Below, in pieces: positions 27,338-35,593 of a DNA stretch of 64,000 bases (the first letter of the stretch is position 1; the number at the start of each line of letters is the position of its first letter). Below the pieces are notes generated by a model. That model did no database searches. It was not told the origin of the DNA and was given only the letters and a program-made list of their open reading frames with translations. The stretch is from Lewinellaceae bacterium. GTDB lineage: Bacteria; Bacteroidota; Bacteroidia; Chitinophagales; Saprospiraceae. The translations under genes were made by a program, and so were the position numbers. The stretch lies in the NCBI GenBank assembly GCA_020636105.1, contig JACJYL010000001.1:1426001-1490000 (forward strand), written 5' to 3'.

Positions 27338-29089
27338 ATGAAAGAAGAAATCATCAACCTGACGCAGGATGTCTCCTCGTCGCCGCTTTATAATGAAGAT
27401 TTTGCCCCTATTCCGAAAGAAAAACGGACCTGGGGGCTTTGGGATATGACGGCTATCTGGATCGGGATGGCGGTGTGCATTCCCACCTACCTGCTGGCTT
27501 CCTATATGATGAAAGCAGGGTTAAGCTGGGTGGAGGCCCTGGTGATCATCATTTTAGGCAATTTCATCATCACCATCCCTATGGTACTCAACGGCCACGC
27601 GGGGGTGAAGTACGGGATACCTTTTCCCGTGATCGGGCGTGCCGCTTTTGGCATACGGGGTGTTCATATTGCCTCGGTGGTAAGGGGCATTGTAGCCTGT
27701 GGATGGTTTGGAATACAAACCTGGATCGGTGGACTGGCCATCTATGCCATCTGGAACGCGATGACAGGTGCAGAAGCTTCCAACGGCCTCGACATCGGAA
27801 AATTCATTGGTTTTGGGGTGTTTTGGCTCATTAATGTGTATTTCATTGTAAAAGGCACGGAAAGTATCAAAAAGCTGGAGAAATATTCGGCCCCCATATT
27901 GATCGGCATCGGGATTTTGCTCATCGTTTGGGGTACGGTTCAGGCGGGTGGATTTACCACCGTGCTAAAACAGAGCAAACAACTGGGCATACCTACTGCC
28001 GAATTATTCAAAACGGAAAATGGGTTGTTTCTGAGACTCAATCCATTGAAAGATAAAGAAGGAAATATTAAGGCTAAATTCTGTCGGCTGACCGTTCCGC
28101 TGACCGATAGCAAATCCTATCAAACGCCATGGATCCCCACCAGCGGCAATATCACAAACATTCCCGTCAAAAATTTAAATAAGGACACTGACCTGGAAGG
28201 ATTGTCCTCCGGTATCGAAAAGCTGCAGGTAGAATTCAGGGCACCGGACGGGGACCGTTTTTTTACCTCCTCCCTGGTGACCGTACCACTGGCAAAACAG
28301 GAGCAAAAAGGATTTGGATCAAAGCTATTTACCTACCTTTTGTGGCTCACGGCTATGGTCGGATTCTGGGCCACGATGGCTATAAGCATTGCCGACATCA
28401 CCCGGTACACCGCCACACAAAAAAACCAGGTTCGCGGACAATTCCTCGGGCTTCCCGGCACGATGGCCTTGTATTCCTTTGTCGGAATTTTCGTTACCTG
28501 TGCAGCTCTGATCAATTTCGGAGATGTCCTGATTGCTGATGATGCCCCCTGGGATCCCGTTTCCCTTTTGGGAAAATTTCAAAGTCCGGCCGTGGTCATC
28601 ATCGCCCAAATATTTATGCTCATCGCTACCTTGAGTACCAATATTGCAGCCAATGTTATCGCACCTGCAAACGCCTTTTCGAACTTAGCTCCCAAACGAA
28701 TCAGTTTTACCCGTGGCGGTATTATCACTGCCCTCATCGGGATCATTATTTGTCCGTGGTTATTGTTGGATGAGATCAGCAGTTTACTACTGTTTGTCAG
28801 CAGTTTCCTGGGGCCCGTACTGGGAATTTTGATCTGTGATTATTTTTCTGTCCGCAGGAAAAAGATGAACCTGGATCAGCTATTCACCGTAGGAGGCATT
28901 TACAGTTATAAAAAGACAGGATTCAATACGGCGGCAATGGTGGCCCTGGCCGCCGGGGTCTTTACGGCCTTGCTCGGATTATGGGTCCCCCCTCTGGACT
29001 TCCTGTATACCCTGTCCTGGTTTACAGGGTTTGGGGTGTCGTATTTTGTTTATTATTTGATGATGAAGGGGCGGAAAGTTGCTGTTTAA
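27338..29089 (+). CDS. NCS1 family nucleobase:cation symporter with periplasmic insert
   Basis: The 583-residue permease has the NCS1 (Mhp1/cytosine-uracil permease) fold: FAPIPKEKRTWGLWDM before TM1, GIPFPVIGRAAFGIRG near TM3, GWFGIQTWIGG, and FWATMAISIADITRY in TM6. Typical bacterial NCS1 proteins have about 450-500 residues. Here a hydrophilic insert of about 115 residues (about 211-327) sits between TM5 and TM6, a loop predicted to face the periplasm. Gene context points to uracil, thymine or cytosine uptake for the catabolic enzymes. Allantoin or hydantoin uptake is possible. A terminator follows immediately, and the 295-bp gap before it is almost entirely repeat arrays. Confidence 0.88.
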   Translation: MKEEIINLTQDVSSSPLYNEDFAPIPKEKRTWGLWDMTAIWIGMAVCIPTYLLASYMMKAGLSWVEALVIIILGNFIITIPMVLNGHAGVKYGIPFPVIGRAAFGIRGVHIASVVRGIVACGWFGIQTWIGGLAIYAIWNAMTGAEASNGLDIGKFIGFGVFWLINVYFIVKGTESIKKLEKYSAPILIGIGILLIVWGTVQAGGFTTVLKQSKQLGIPTAELFKTENGLFLRLNPLKDKEGNIKAKFCRLTVPLTDSKSYQTPWIPTSGNITNIPVKNLNKDTDLEGLSSGIEKLQVEFRAPDGDRFFTSSLVTVPLAKQEQKGFGSKLFTYLLWLTAMVGFWATMAISIADITRYTATQKNQVRGQFLGLPGTMALYSFVGIFVTCAALINFGDVLIADDAPWDPVSLLGKFQSPAVVIIAQIFMLIATLSTNIAANVIAPANAFSNLAPKRISFTRGGIITALIGIIICPWLLLDEISSLLLFVSSFLGPVLGILICDYFSVRRKKMNLDQLFTVGGIYSYKKTGFNTAAMVALAAGVFTALLGLWVPPLDFLYTLSWFTGFGVSYFVYYLMMKGRKVAV

Positions 29090-29097
29090 GAATGAAC

Positions 29098-29142
29098 ACA
29101 GTCCTCATCCGGGATATCTGAAGAATGAGGACTGTATTTTTT
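29098..29142 (+). terminator. Terminator of the NCS1 transporter gene
   Basis: A perfect 11-bp stem, ACAGTCCTCAT (29098-29108) with ATGAGGACTGT (29125-29135), is followed by ATTTTTTAA. It starts 9 bp after the stop and ends the mmsA-aminotransferase-NCS1 group. Confidence 0.85.
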
Positions 29143-29148
29143 AATGCA

Positions 29149-30642
29149 TTATGTTTTTGTCTGCTTGGCCAGCATTTCTTCGTAATGTTTATAGGTCATA
29201 ACCCCTTTGCGGGTATATTCTTCGGCCTCTTCTTTTTTATTGAGTTTCTCATAGACATCCGCCAGCTGAATGTACAGCATTGAACGTCTTTTTAAGCTCA
29301 GGGGACTGTTTGAGGTGGTGTAAGTCAACCCCGTATCATAAATTTCGACAGCCTTTTTATATTTTTTCAAGCCGGCATAACTGTCTCCGAGATTTCTGTA
29401 CAATTGGGCGATTGTAGCAGATCCTTCTTCATTGTTCCCAAGAGCACTTTTGATGGCCTCTGCCTTATTCAACCACAATAAAGCTTCTTCATAACCTTCC
29501 CTGGATTCTTTTTCATTAAGGCAATTCCCCAGGTTGTTGTATGCCGCTAATAAACCTTTTCTTTCTTTTGATAAATCAAAGTATTCAATGGCTTTGTGGT
29601 AAGACTGGATGGCCTTATCCTGTAATTCCTGCTGGTGCTGGATCTCTGCGATCTCGAAATAAGCCCAGGCAATATTCTTGTTATCTTCCGCGGCTTCGGA
29701 AACTTTCAAGGAAACATTTGCAAATCCCATAGCTTCATTCAACTTGTCGCCTCCGGCTTTGAGGTCAAGCACCCGCTGGCGAACCATTTCCGCAACTTTG
29801 GGGAAGTCTTCTTTTTTGTAACTGTTCAGGTATTTTCTGAAACTGGAAAAATCATTCAGGTTGCTTAATAAAAGTTCTTCGACATCTTCCTTGGTGGAAG
29901 GAGCCCCCCCGTCAATCCAGGTGGCATATACTTCCGCCAACTGCCAGTTGAGGCCCTGGTATTTTCGGGGCAGGTACTGGACGTATCTCAAAAAACTTCT
30001 GATATCAGAAACCTCCGAAACCTTCATGGCCTGGAAAAGATCCATCCCGGCGAACCGGCCGCTAACCACCTTCGGCGACTCCATCCCTTGCCTGACCATT
30101 TCTTCTGCCACGAATTTTGCTTCTTTCAGCATGGCTTCCATTATGGCGTTTTCTTTACTGGGACTGTCATGCTGCAAAATGTCGTCCAGAGTATAAAAAG
30201 GTTGCCCGTTTAGAATGTCGAACAGGTAAATATCATTTTTAACCAGATCATAAAAAACACCACGGTAACCTTCCGCAGCCACCTTTACAGGCAACGCGAC
30301 GACACCTTCCAATTGCTGAAAAATCCGCCGGCCATCGGAGGAGGAGCTCAACCTGATGGAGAGTCCTGAAGTCCCCTGGTCAATTGAATTGACAGAAGCC
30401 GTTCCATGGGATTGAAAGGGTTCGGTCACAAATTCGGAATACAACGGATAAACAGGTCCTTCGGCAAAAGTCTCCGGAACGAGGCTCCCGTGGGAAAAAT
30501 ACCCCTGGTAAGGTTCTGAGGCCTCTTCACTGAAAAAAAATCGGAAAAAAAACGTATCCGTCCTGGTTTCATACGGATAACGTTGGGCACTGACATCGGA
30601 AAAAATAAGGAGCAATGTCAACACAGGAAAAAATTTTCTCAT
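29149..30642 (-). CDS. Exported tetratricopeptide-repeat protein of unknown function
   Basis: The 497-residue protein has a signal peptide (MRKFFPVLTLLLIFSDVSAQ). A beta-rich N-terminal domain (about 20-180, including VYPLYSEFVTEPFQSHG and FYDLVKNDIYLFDILNG) is followed by about five TPR motifs from residue 320 onward (AWAYFEIAEIQHQQELQDKA, AAYNNLGNCLNEKES, LYRNLGDSYAGLKKYKKAVEIY, LYIQLADVYEKLNKKEEAEEY). TPRs mediate protein contacts; the partner is unknown. The ATG at 30642 gives a clean signal peptide; an in-frame GTG at 30657 is less likely. It is transcribed toward the pyrimidine genes and does not belong to them. Confidence 0.75.
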   Translation of the reverse strand: MRKFFPVLTLLLIFSDVSAQRYPYETRTDTFFFRFFFSEEASEPYQGYFSHGSLVPETFAEGPVYPLYSEFVTEPFQSHGTASVNSIDQGTSGLSIRLSSSSDGRRIFQQLEGVVALPVKVAAEGYRGVFYDLVKNDIYLFDILNGQPFYTLDDILQHDSPSKENAIMEAMLKEAKFVAEEMVRQGMESPKVVSGRFAGMDLFQAMKVSEVSDIRSFLRYVQYLPRKYQGLNWQLAEVYATWIDGGAPSTKEDVEELLLSNLNDFSSFRKYLNSYKKEDFPKVAEMVRQRVLDLKAGGDKLNEAMGFANVSLKVSEAAEDNKNIAWAYFEIAEIQHQQELQDKAIQSYHKAIEYFDLSKERKGLLAAYNNLGNCLNEKESREGYEEALLWLNKAEAIKSALGNNEEGSATIAQLYRNLGDSYAGLKKYKKAVEIYDTGLTYTTSNSPLSLKRRSMLYIQLADVYEKLNKKEEAEEYTRKGVMTYKHYEEMLAKQTKT

Positions 30643-30939
30643 GGTATTATTAAGCACTTGTTATGATTTTAGCGTTTTAACCAATACAATATTTAAGCAA
30701 CCTCAAGGGGGGACCAGAGGGGGGAAGGCTTAATGCGGATTTTGGAAAAACGTAGAATAGTTCCCGATCTTTGGAGATGAATTATTTTCTTCTATGCAAG
30801 TGTTTAAGCATAGGTTTTGCTGATGGATAAAAATAGAACAAAACCTATATAGGGTGTTTATCCTGTTAACGTTATTTTGTAAAAAATGTTTCTTTTTCCT
30901 GTAAAATGATATAAATAATAACCTTTTAAGTCCCAAAAA

Positions 30940-31986
30940 TCACCTTTTTCGGCTACTCCGGACGCGCTTGATGATCCTGTAAATAAGGAAAATCAAAACC
31001 ATACCAATTAACAGGGGAATTCCATAAATGGCTAAAAAAAAAATCATCCCGACGAACCAGTTACCGGCTTCGGAAATGTCAAAAGGGGAACCAAACTGAA
31101 CAGGCGCTCCCACTGCAACTTCACTTTCCATTTTCGAAAAGGACTCAATATTTTTAAAAAGGTTCTCGCTGTGGGCAATCACTTGTTCAAAATCAAAACC
31201 ATCCACCCGATGTCCATAAGTGATGACCAGGTTGTCTTCATGATCAGGGGCCAGGTCGCTAAAATCCCATGCGAGATATGCCCCATCTTCAACTTCATGG
31301 AAAATGGAAGCCGGGGAGACTCCCATGATATCCTTTTGGGTCAACCCGTCCATCAATTGCACCCGAATGTGGCCTGCTCCAATGGGAGGCTTCCAGCTCG
31401 CTCCGGTCTCAAGCACGTAAATAAAGCCATTGAATGATTCTTTGCTGTATCCTTTACTTACGGTCGAATCATTCGTGTTGACTATAAAAAAAACTTCAAT
31501 AACCGTTTCACCGGGTTTATAGGTAGTTGTCCAGATATACCATTGGGCATTTTCATCGTAGTCCATCGATTGAATCCCTGGGTTGTTCCCCTGGAATTCC
31601 ACTTGCTGAAAAGGCATATTGGTTCCATCCACCGAGACTTTTAGCTGGTACAATTTGTCAAAGAAAATTTCAGCCAGGTCTGAGGCATTTTTTGTTGAAC
31701 TATAAAAAGCGTTTATGGGATACCCGGTTTTCATAGTGATCTCCTCCCCCGTACCATTGAACATCTGGTAAGTGCCCTTAATCACGGCAAATCCAGGATA
31801 CAACTGAATACAAACCTGTTCATGCCTCATCTGAACCTTTCCGTACGCTGTGCTGTCTTCAGGAAAAAGCAGGGTAAATCCTGCGGCACCTCCTGCGGTT
31901 CGAATGCCGGGTTGGGCAGCATTGGGCCTGAGGGAGACAGCAAAGGCCAGCAGAAACAGACTAATAATGGTGATTTTTTTAATCAT
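30940..31986 (-). CDS. Exported protein with C-terminal membrane anchor, unknown function
   Basis: I do not recognise a named family. The 348-residue protein has an N-terminal signal (MIKKITIISLFLLAFAVSLRP), a long beta-rich region with evenly spaced aromatic residues (YPGFAVIKGTYQMFNGTGEEITMKTGYP resembles a receptor-like beta-sandwich), then a transmembrane helix near 315-340 (WFVGMIFFLAIYGIPLLIGMVLIFLIYRI) and a short basic cytoplasmic tail. Its ATG overlaps the end of the preceding gene by 8 bp, so the two are translationally coupled and probably function together at the inner membrane. Confidence 0.7.
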   Translation of the reverse strand: MIKKITIISLFLLAFAVSLRPNAAQPGIRTAGGAAGFTLLFPEDSTAYGKVQMRHEQVCIQLYPGFAVIKGTYQMFNGTGEEITMKTGYPINAFYSSTKNASDLAEIFFDKLYQLKVSVDGTNMPFQQVEFQGNNPGIQSMDYDENAQWYIWTTTYKPGETVIEVFFIVNTNDSTVSKGYSKESFNGFIYVLETGASWKPPIGAGHIRVQLMDGLTQKDIMGVSPASIFHEVEDGAYLAWDFSDLAPDHEDNLVITYGHRVDGFDFEQVIAHSENLFKNIESFSKMESEVAVGAPVQFGSPFDISEAGNWFVGMIFFLAIYGIPLLIGMVLIFLIYRIIKRVRSSRKR

Positions 31987-32605
31987 CTTTGTAGTTTTGC
32001 CCGGCAATTGTTTCTAATTTTTCCATCACCGATTTGCCAAAAAGCGTTTTATACATCTCCATGTTTTGAGGTTCAAAATCGATGAACTTCCATGAATCGT
32101 ACCCTGGCTTTTTTACGGCCAGAATCGTTTTATGCGGCGCTACCAAAATGGCACTTTTTTCTTTGTCAAGGCTTACCTCCGTTTCTCCATATTGACTTTT
32201 AAAACTCGTCTCCATAAATTGTAAAAAAGAATCAAAATCTGCCGGATCCTGATATTCAGACCGTTGAAAACCAAACTCCATGATAAATTCGTAATCCACC
32301 AGGGCATAGGAGCTTTCCTCTGATTGTAGGGCATTCTGGATTTCCTGCATTTTCATATCCCTGAATCTAACCTTAAAATTCGCATTATCAACCAACTCTT
32401 CCATTTGGGATTTGAGGAACTCACGAGAAAACATCTCGACAAATTCCGGAATCAGCATATTGATCAGGCTGTCCATCTGATTCTTTTCGTTGTATTGAAA
32501 ATATTGGCTCACATCTTTCCTGATTTCCTCCTCATTAAATTCCTGGGCGGAAAGGGAGTTAGATGAAAAGACCACAATGGTCAAAAACAATAATATTCGC
32601 TTCAT
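31979..32605 (-). CDS. Small exported protein of unknown function
   Basis: The 208-residue product has a signal peptide (MKRILLFLTIVVFSSNSLSAQ) followed by an alpha+beta region (about 22-205) rich in charged residues. Its rhythm (DSLINMLIPEFVEMFSREFLKSQMEELV) is reminiscent of secreted NTF2-like or DUF3887-type domains, but that assignment is weak. It overlaps the next gene by 8 bp (ATGATTAA), indicating translational coupling with the membrane-anchored partner. Confidence 0.7.
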   Translation of the reverse strand: MKRILLFLTIVVFSSNSLSAQEFNEEEIRKDVSQYFQYNEKNQMDSLINMLIPEFVEMFSREFLKSQMEELVDNANFKVRFRDMKMQEIQNALQSEESSYALVDYEFIMEFGFQRSEYQDPADFDSFLQFMETSFKSQYGETEVSLDKEKSAILVAPHKTILAVKKPGYDSWKFIDFEPQNMEMYKTLFGKSVMEKLETIAGQNYKDD

Positions 32606-32704
32606 AAAAGATTTTTTTCAAAAGTATAAAATTTTGGTGGTTTATGAAAAATCCAGCGCAGCTAATCTATATTTTCAACCATTTCAAACAGGCGAATCCA
32701 CCAT

Positions 32705-32741
32705 AAAAAAAGGGGAAGAACATGACTGCTTTTCCCCTTCA
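32705..32741 (-). terminator. Terminator of arsM
   Basis: Read leftwards, AAGGGGAA pairs with TTCCCCTT around a 14-nt loop and is followed by TTTTTTT. It lies just after the arsM stop codon and separates it from the exported-protein pair downstream. Confidence 0.75.
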
Positions 32742-32747
32742 AAAAAA

Positions 32748-33557
32748 TTATTTTTTTCCTAAAACAGATATACTATAAATCCCGATGCCCGAAGTTTTGT
32801 ATTTTTCGAAGCCTTCCGGGGTGAGGTAATTTTTGAGAATTTCATCCGGCAGGTTGATTTCTTTTTCTTTTTGAACTTCCACATGATTGAAGCCCGCCTG
32901 GTTGATGATGTCAAGGTATTCCTGCTGCTGTACTGCCCCGGCCACGCAACCTGCATACATTTCGGCATCGTTTTTCAACCCGTCAGGCAACTCGCCTCGT
33001 AATACCACATCCGAAATACTGAAATGTCCGCCGGGTTTCAGAATTCGATGGGTTTCTCTGAACGCCTGTAATTTATCGGGGACGAGGTTGAATACACAAT
33101 TGCTCACCACCACATCAGCCGTATTATCTTCCAAAGGAATGTTTTCCAGCTCACCCAGGATAAATTCTACATTGTCAAAACCCACTTTAGCTGCATTCGC
33201 TCTCGCTTTTTCAATCATGGTTTCCGTCATATCAATGCCGATGATCCTTCCTGTTGCTCCCGCTTCCGCACGTGCAATGAAACAGTCATTTCCGGCCCCG
33301 CTTCCCAGGTCAACAACCGTATCGCCTGCTTTAATTTTAGCATATTGAGTAGGTAAACCACATCCGAGGCCAAGGTCCGCATCTTCATTGTAACCTTGCA
33401 ATTGGGTGTAATCATCCGAAAATATGGTATAATCCATGGTCTCCGGGCCACAACAGGTAGACCCACAGCAGGAACTTTCGTTCTCTACCTTCGTTTGGGT
33501 GGCAATAGCACCATATTTTTCCTTTACCAGGTCTTTGATCTCCTTTGCATTTTTCAT
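32748..33557 (-). CDS. arsM: Arsenite S-adenosylmethionine methyltransferase
   Basis: ArsM methylates arsenite, converting it to less toxic or volatile forms. The 269-residue protein has the N-terminal Cys-rich segment (SSCCGSTCCGPE, about residues 28-39), SAM-binding motif I VVDLGSGAGNDCF, and the conserved cysteines in VSNCVFNL and MYAGCVAGAV that bind As(III) in characterised ArsM proteins. YNEDADLGLGCGLPT is also a family hallmark. The neighbouring arsR gene and the shared operator-like palindromes support arsenic-inducible expression. Confidence 0.94.
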   Translation of the reverse strand: MKNAKEIKDLVKEKYGAIATQTKVENESSCCGSTCCGPETMDYTIFSDDYTQLQGYNEDADLGLGCGLPTQYAKIKAGDTVVDLGSGAGNDCFIARAEAGATGRIIGIDMTETMIEKARANAAKVGFDNVEFILGELENIPLEDNTADVVVSNCVFNLVPDKLQAFRETHRILKPGGHFSISDVVLRGELPDGLKNDAEMYAGCVAGAVQQQEYLDIINQAGFNHVEVQKEKEINLPDEILKNYLTPEGFEKYKTSGIGIYSISVLGKK

Positions 33558-33575
33558 GTTTGAATCATTTATTTA

Positions 33576-33591
33576 ATCGTAAAATTACGAT
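33576..33591 (-). promoter_or_regulatory. Candidate ArsR operator upstream of arsM
   Basis: The 16-bp palindrome ATCGTAA-AA-TTACGAT lies 19 bp upstream of the arsM ATG. A near-identical palindrome lies upstream of arsR (33967-33982), so both genes are probably repressed by the same ArsR dimer. Confidence 0.65.
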
Positions 33592-33633
33592 CAATTTGGT
33601 TAAAAAAATAGTTTTACTTCTGTTTTACTACTT

Positions 33634-33954
33634 TCAGCAGCAACTTTTGATTTTTGTAAAAAACTTAGTCAGCATGCCAAGCCCTTCGTTCCAGGCTTTT
33701 TCATCCATGCAATAACACACCCGGGTTCCTTCGATGGAGCCTTTTATGATGCCGGCTTTTTTGAGTTCTTTAAGATGTTGGGAAACGGTGGATTGCGAAA
33801 GCGGCAGCTCTTCCACCAAATCCCCACAAACACAAGCATTCACCTTCAGTAAGTGCTGAATGATAGCGATCCGTGCGGGGTGGCCAAATGCTTTGGCAAA
33901 TTCTGCCAGCTTATTTTGTTCGGAAGTAAATTTCTCATTTTTGGAAAGTCCCAT
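33634..33954 (-). CDS. arsR: ArsR family metalloregulator
   Basis: The 106-residue winged-helix repressor has the ArsR/SmtB layout. ACVCGDLVEEL carries the Cys-x-Cys pair of the alpha-3 arsenic site, SQSTVSQHLKELKKAGII is the recognition helix region, and the protein ends in KSCC. It releases operators on binding As(III)/Sb(III). The gene precedes arsM on the same strand with a 76-bp gap that contains a second operator. It is divergent from the dihydropyrimidinase gene, with 179 bp between them. Confidence 0.93.
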   Translation of the reverse strand: MGLSKNEKFTSEQNKLAEFAKAFGHPARIAIIQHLLKVNACVCGDLVEELPLSQSTVSQHLKELKKAGIIKGSIEGTRVCYCMDEKAWNEGLGMLTKFFTKIKSCC

Positions 33955-33963
33955 AATTATTAT

Positions 33964-33985
33964 TTAATCGCAATATTACGATTAA
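33964..33985 (-). promoter_or_regulatory. Candidate ArsR operator upstream of arsR
   Basis: TTAATCG-N8-CGATTAA is a 22-bp palindrome with the core ATCGCAA-TA-TTACGAT, 10 bp upstream of the arsR ATG. It overlaps a weak -7-like TAATATTG. The core differs at one arm position and in the 2-bp centre from the palindrome in front of arsM. Confidence 0.65.
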
Positions 33986-34133
33986 TATAATTCTGATGCA
34001 AATTTTGTTCATCAAAATTTTGCAATTGCCCAAAAAAACGTCATTTTGGGGGAACCATTTTTTCAATACAGTTGATTTCAGTCTCCCGACCCTGTCGCGG
34101 GATATCGATTCACTCCATTTAAACTTTCGATAT

Positions 34134-35516
34134 ATGTCGATCTTAATAAAAAACGGAACCATTATCACAGCGGCTTCATCATTCCAGGCCGATGTTTACA
34201 TCTCAGGGGAAACCATTTCCGCTATTGGTTATAATCTTCCGCTCCAGGCGGACGAAACCATCGATGCAACAGGAAAACTGGTTTTCCCGGGGGGGATTGA
34301 TCCGCATGTTCATCTGGACATGCCGTTCATGGGCACTTTTTCGAGTGACAATTACGAAACGGGTACCCTGGCTGCCTTGCACGGCGGCACCACCATGGTC
34401 ATCGATTTCATCCTGCAGACCCAGGGGAAATCATTGCACCACGCCCTGGAACAATGGCAGGGACGGTCAAACGGCAATGCCTATGGTGATTATTCATTCC
34501 ACATGGCCGTCACTGACTTTAATGAAGATACCCAAAAGGAAATTGTTCAGATGATCGAAACGGAAGGAATTACTTCTTTCAAAACCTTTATGGCTTACAA
34601 AGGAGCTTTGATGATCGATGACGGGCAAATGATAGGATTGATGAAGGAAGTCAATAAACATGGCGGCATGGTCACCGTCCACGCCACCAACGGGGATATG
34701 ATCGATGCCCTGATTGCCAAAAACAGGAAAGAAGGTAACCTGTCTCCTTTGTATCATTATCTTTCCCAGCCGGAAGTTACAGAATCGGAAGCCTCGGGCC
34801 GTTTTTGTGATATGGCCGAATACACGGATGTTCCGGCCTATATTGTCCACCTGACGTGCGAAGGCGCCCTGAATGCCGTTCGCGATGCTTCTAAAAGAAA
34901 TCAAAAGGTCTTTGTGGAAACCTGTATTCAATATCTTCTGCTGGACGCCTCCCTTTATGAAAAAGATTTTGAGGGAGCCAAATGGGTCATGAGTCCCCCA
35001 CTCCGCCAAAAAAAGGACCAGGAAACCCTTTGGGCGGGATTGAACCAGGGTCTTGTTCAGGTGGTTGGGACGGATCATTGCCCTTTCAAATGGGAGCAAA
35101 AACTGATGGGAAAAGATGATTTTTCAAAAATACCCAATGGACACCCGGCTATTGAACATAGAATGGAACTTTTATATTCGGAAGGCGTTGCGAAAGGAAG
35201 GATCAGCCCAACTAAATACGTCGAAGTAACGGCTACTAATCCTGCCAAAATTTTCGGCATGTATCCCAAAAAAGGATGCATTGCCATTGGCTCGGATGCA
35301 GATATTGTCATTTTTGATCCCAATAAAAAGCATACCTTATCTGTGGATACCCACCACATGAACGTCGATTATTCCGGCTACGAAGGGTGGGAAGTGACCG
35401 GAAAGGTAGAAACCGTTATCTTGCGGGGGAAAACTGCCATTGATAAAGGCGTCGTGAAAATAAATAAAGGATACGGGGAGTTTGTGAAAAGGAATAAAGT
35501 TTCGAAGATTATTTAA
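34134..35516 (+). CDS. hydA: Dihydropyrimidinase (hydantoinase)
   Basis: The enzyme opens the ring of dihydrouracil and dihydrothymine to N-carbamoyl-beta-amino acids. The 460-residue amidohydrolase shows the binuclear metal site: His58 and His60 (GIDPHVHLDM), carbamylated Lys150 (SFKTFMAYKG), and further ligands in MVTVHATNGD, YIVHLTCEG and GTDHCPF (Asp). Length and the FMAYKG segment match true dihydropyrimidinases rather than dihydroorotases or allantoinases. The ATG at 34134 is chosen; the frame opens upstream at 33996 but would place about 46 extra residues and the arsR divergent region inside the gene. It heads the hydA-pydC-preT run. Confidence 0.94.
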   Translation: MSILIKNGTIITAASSFQADVYISGETISAIGYNLPLQADETIDATGKLVFPGGIDPHVHLDMPFMGTFSSDNYETGTLAALHGGTTMVIDFILQTQGKSLHHALEQWQGRSNGNAYGDYSFHMAVTDFNEDTQKEIVQMIETEGITSFKTFMAYKGALMIDDGQMIGLMKEVNKHGGMVTVHATNGDMIDALIAKNRKEGNLSPLYHYLSQPEVTESEASGRFCDMAEYTDVPAYIVHLTCEGALNAVRDASKRNQKVFVETCIQYLLLDASLYEKDFEGAKWVMSPPLRQKKDQETLWAGLNQGLVQVVGTDHCPFKWEQKLMGKDDFSKIPNGHPAIEHRMELLYSEGVAKGRISPTKYVEVTATNPAKIFGMYPKKGCIAIGSDADIVIFDPNKKHTLSVDTHHMNVDYSGYEGWEVTGKVETVILRGKTAIDKGVVKINKGYGEFVKRNKVSKII

Positions 35517-35520
35517 TTTG

Positions 35521-35593
35521 TTGCTGGTTTCTCGTTGCTGGTTTCTCGTTTTTTCCCAGCAACAAGCAACAAGCAACAAGCAACAAGCAAATT
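35521..35593. repeat. Heptad array, two orientations, between hydA and beta-ureidopropionase
   Basis: TTGCTGG and TTTCTCG alternate twice (35521-35548), then a T-run, then four GCAACAA heptads (35559-35586). The left part is the reverse complement of the right family, giving an 8-bp hairpin GTTGCTGG/CCAGCAAC around the T-run. The array fills the whole 77-bp gap up to the next ATG. Confidence 0.75.

Noticed and set aside
30730..30936. 68-codon leftward ORF between the TPR and membrane-anchored protein genes
   Set aside because: AT-rich, low complexity, not supported by context.
34494..35099. 201-codon leftward ORF
   Set aside because: Antisense to the dihydropyrimidinase metal-site region.
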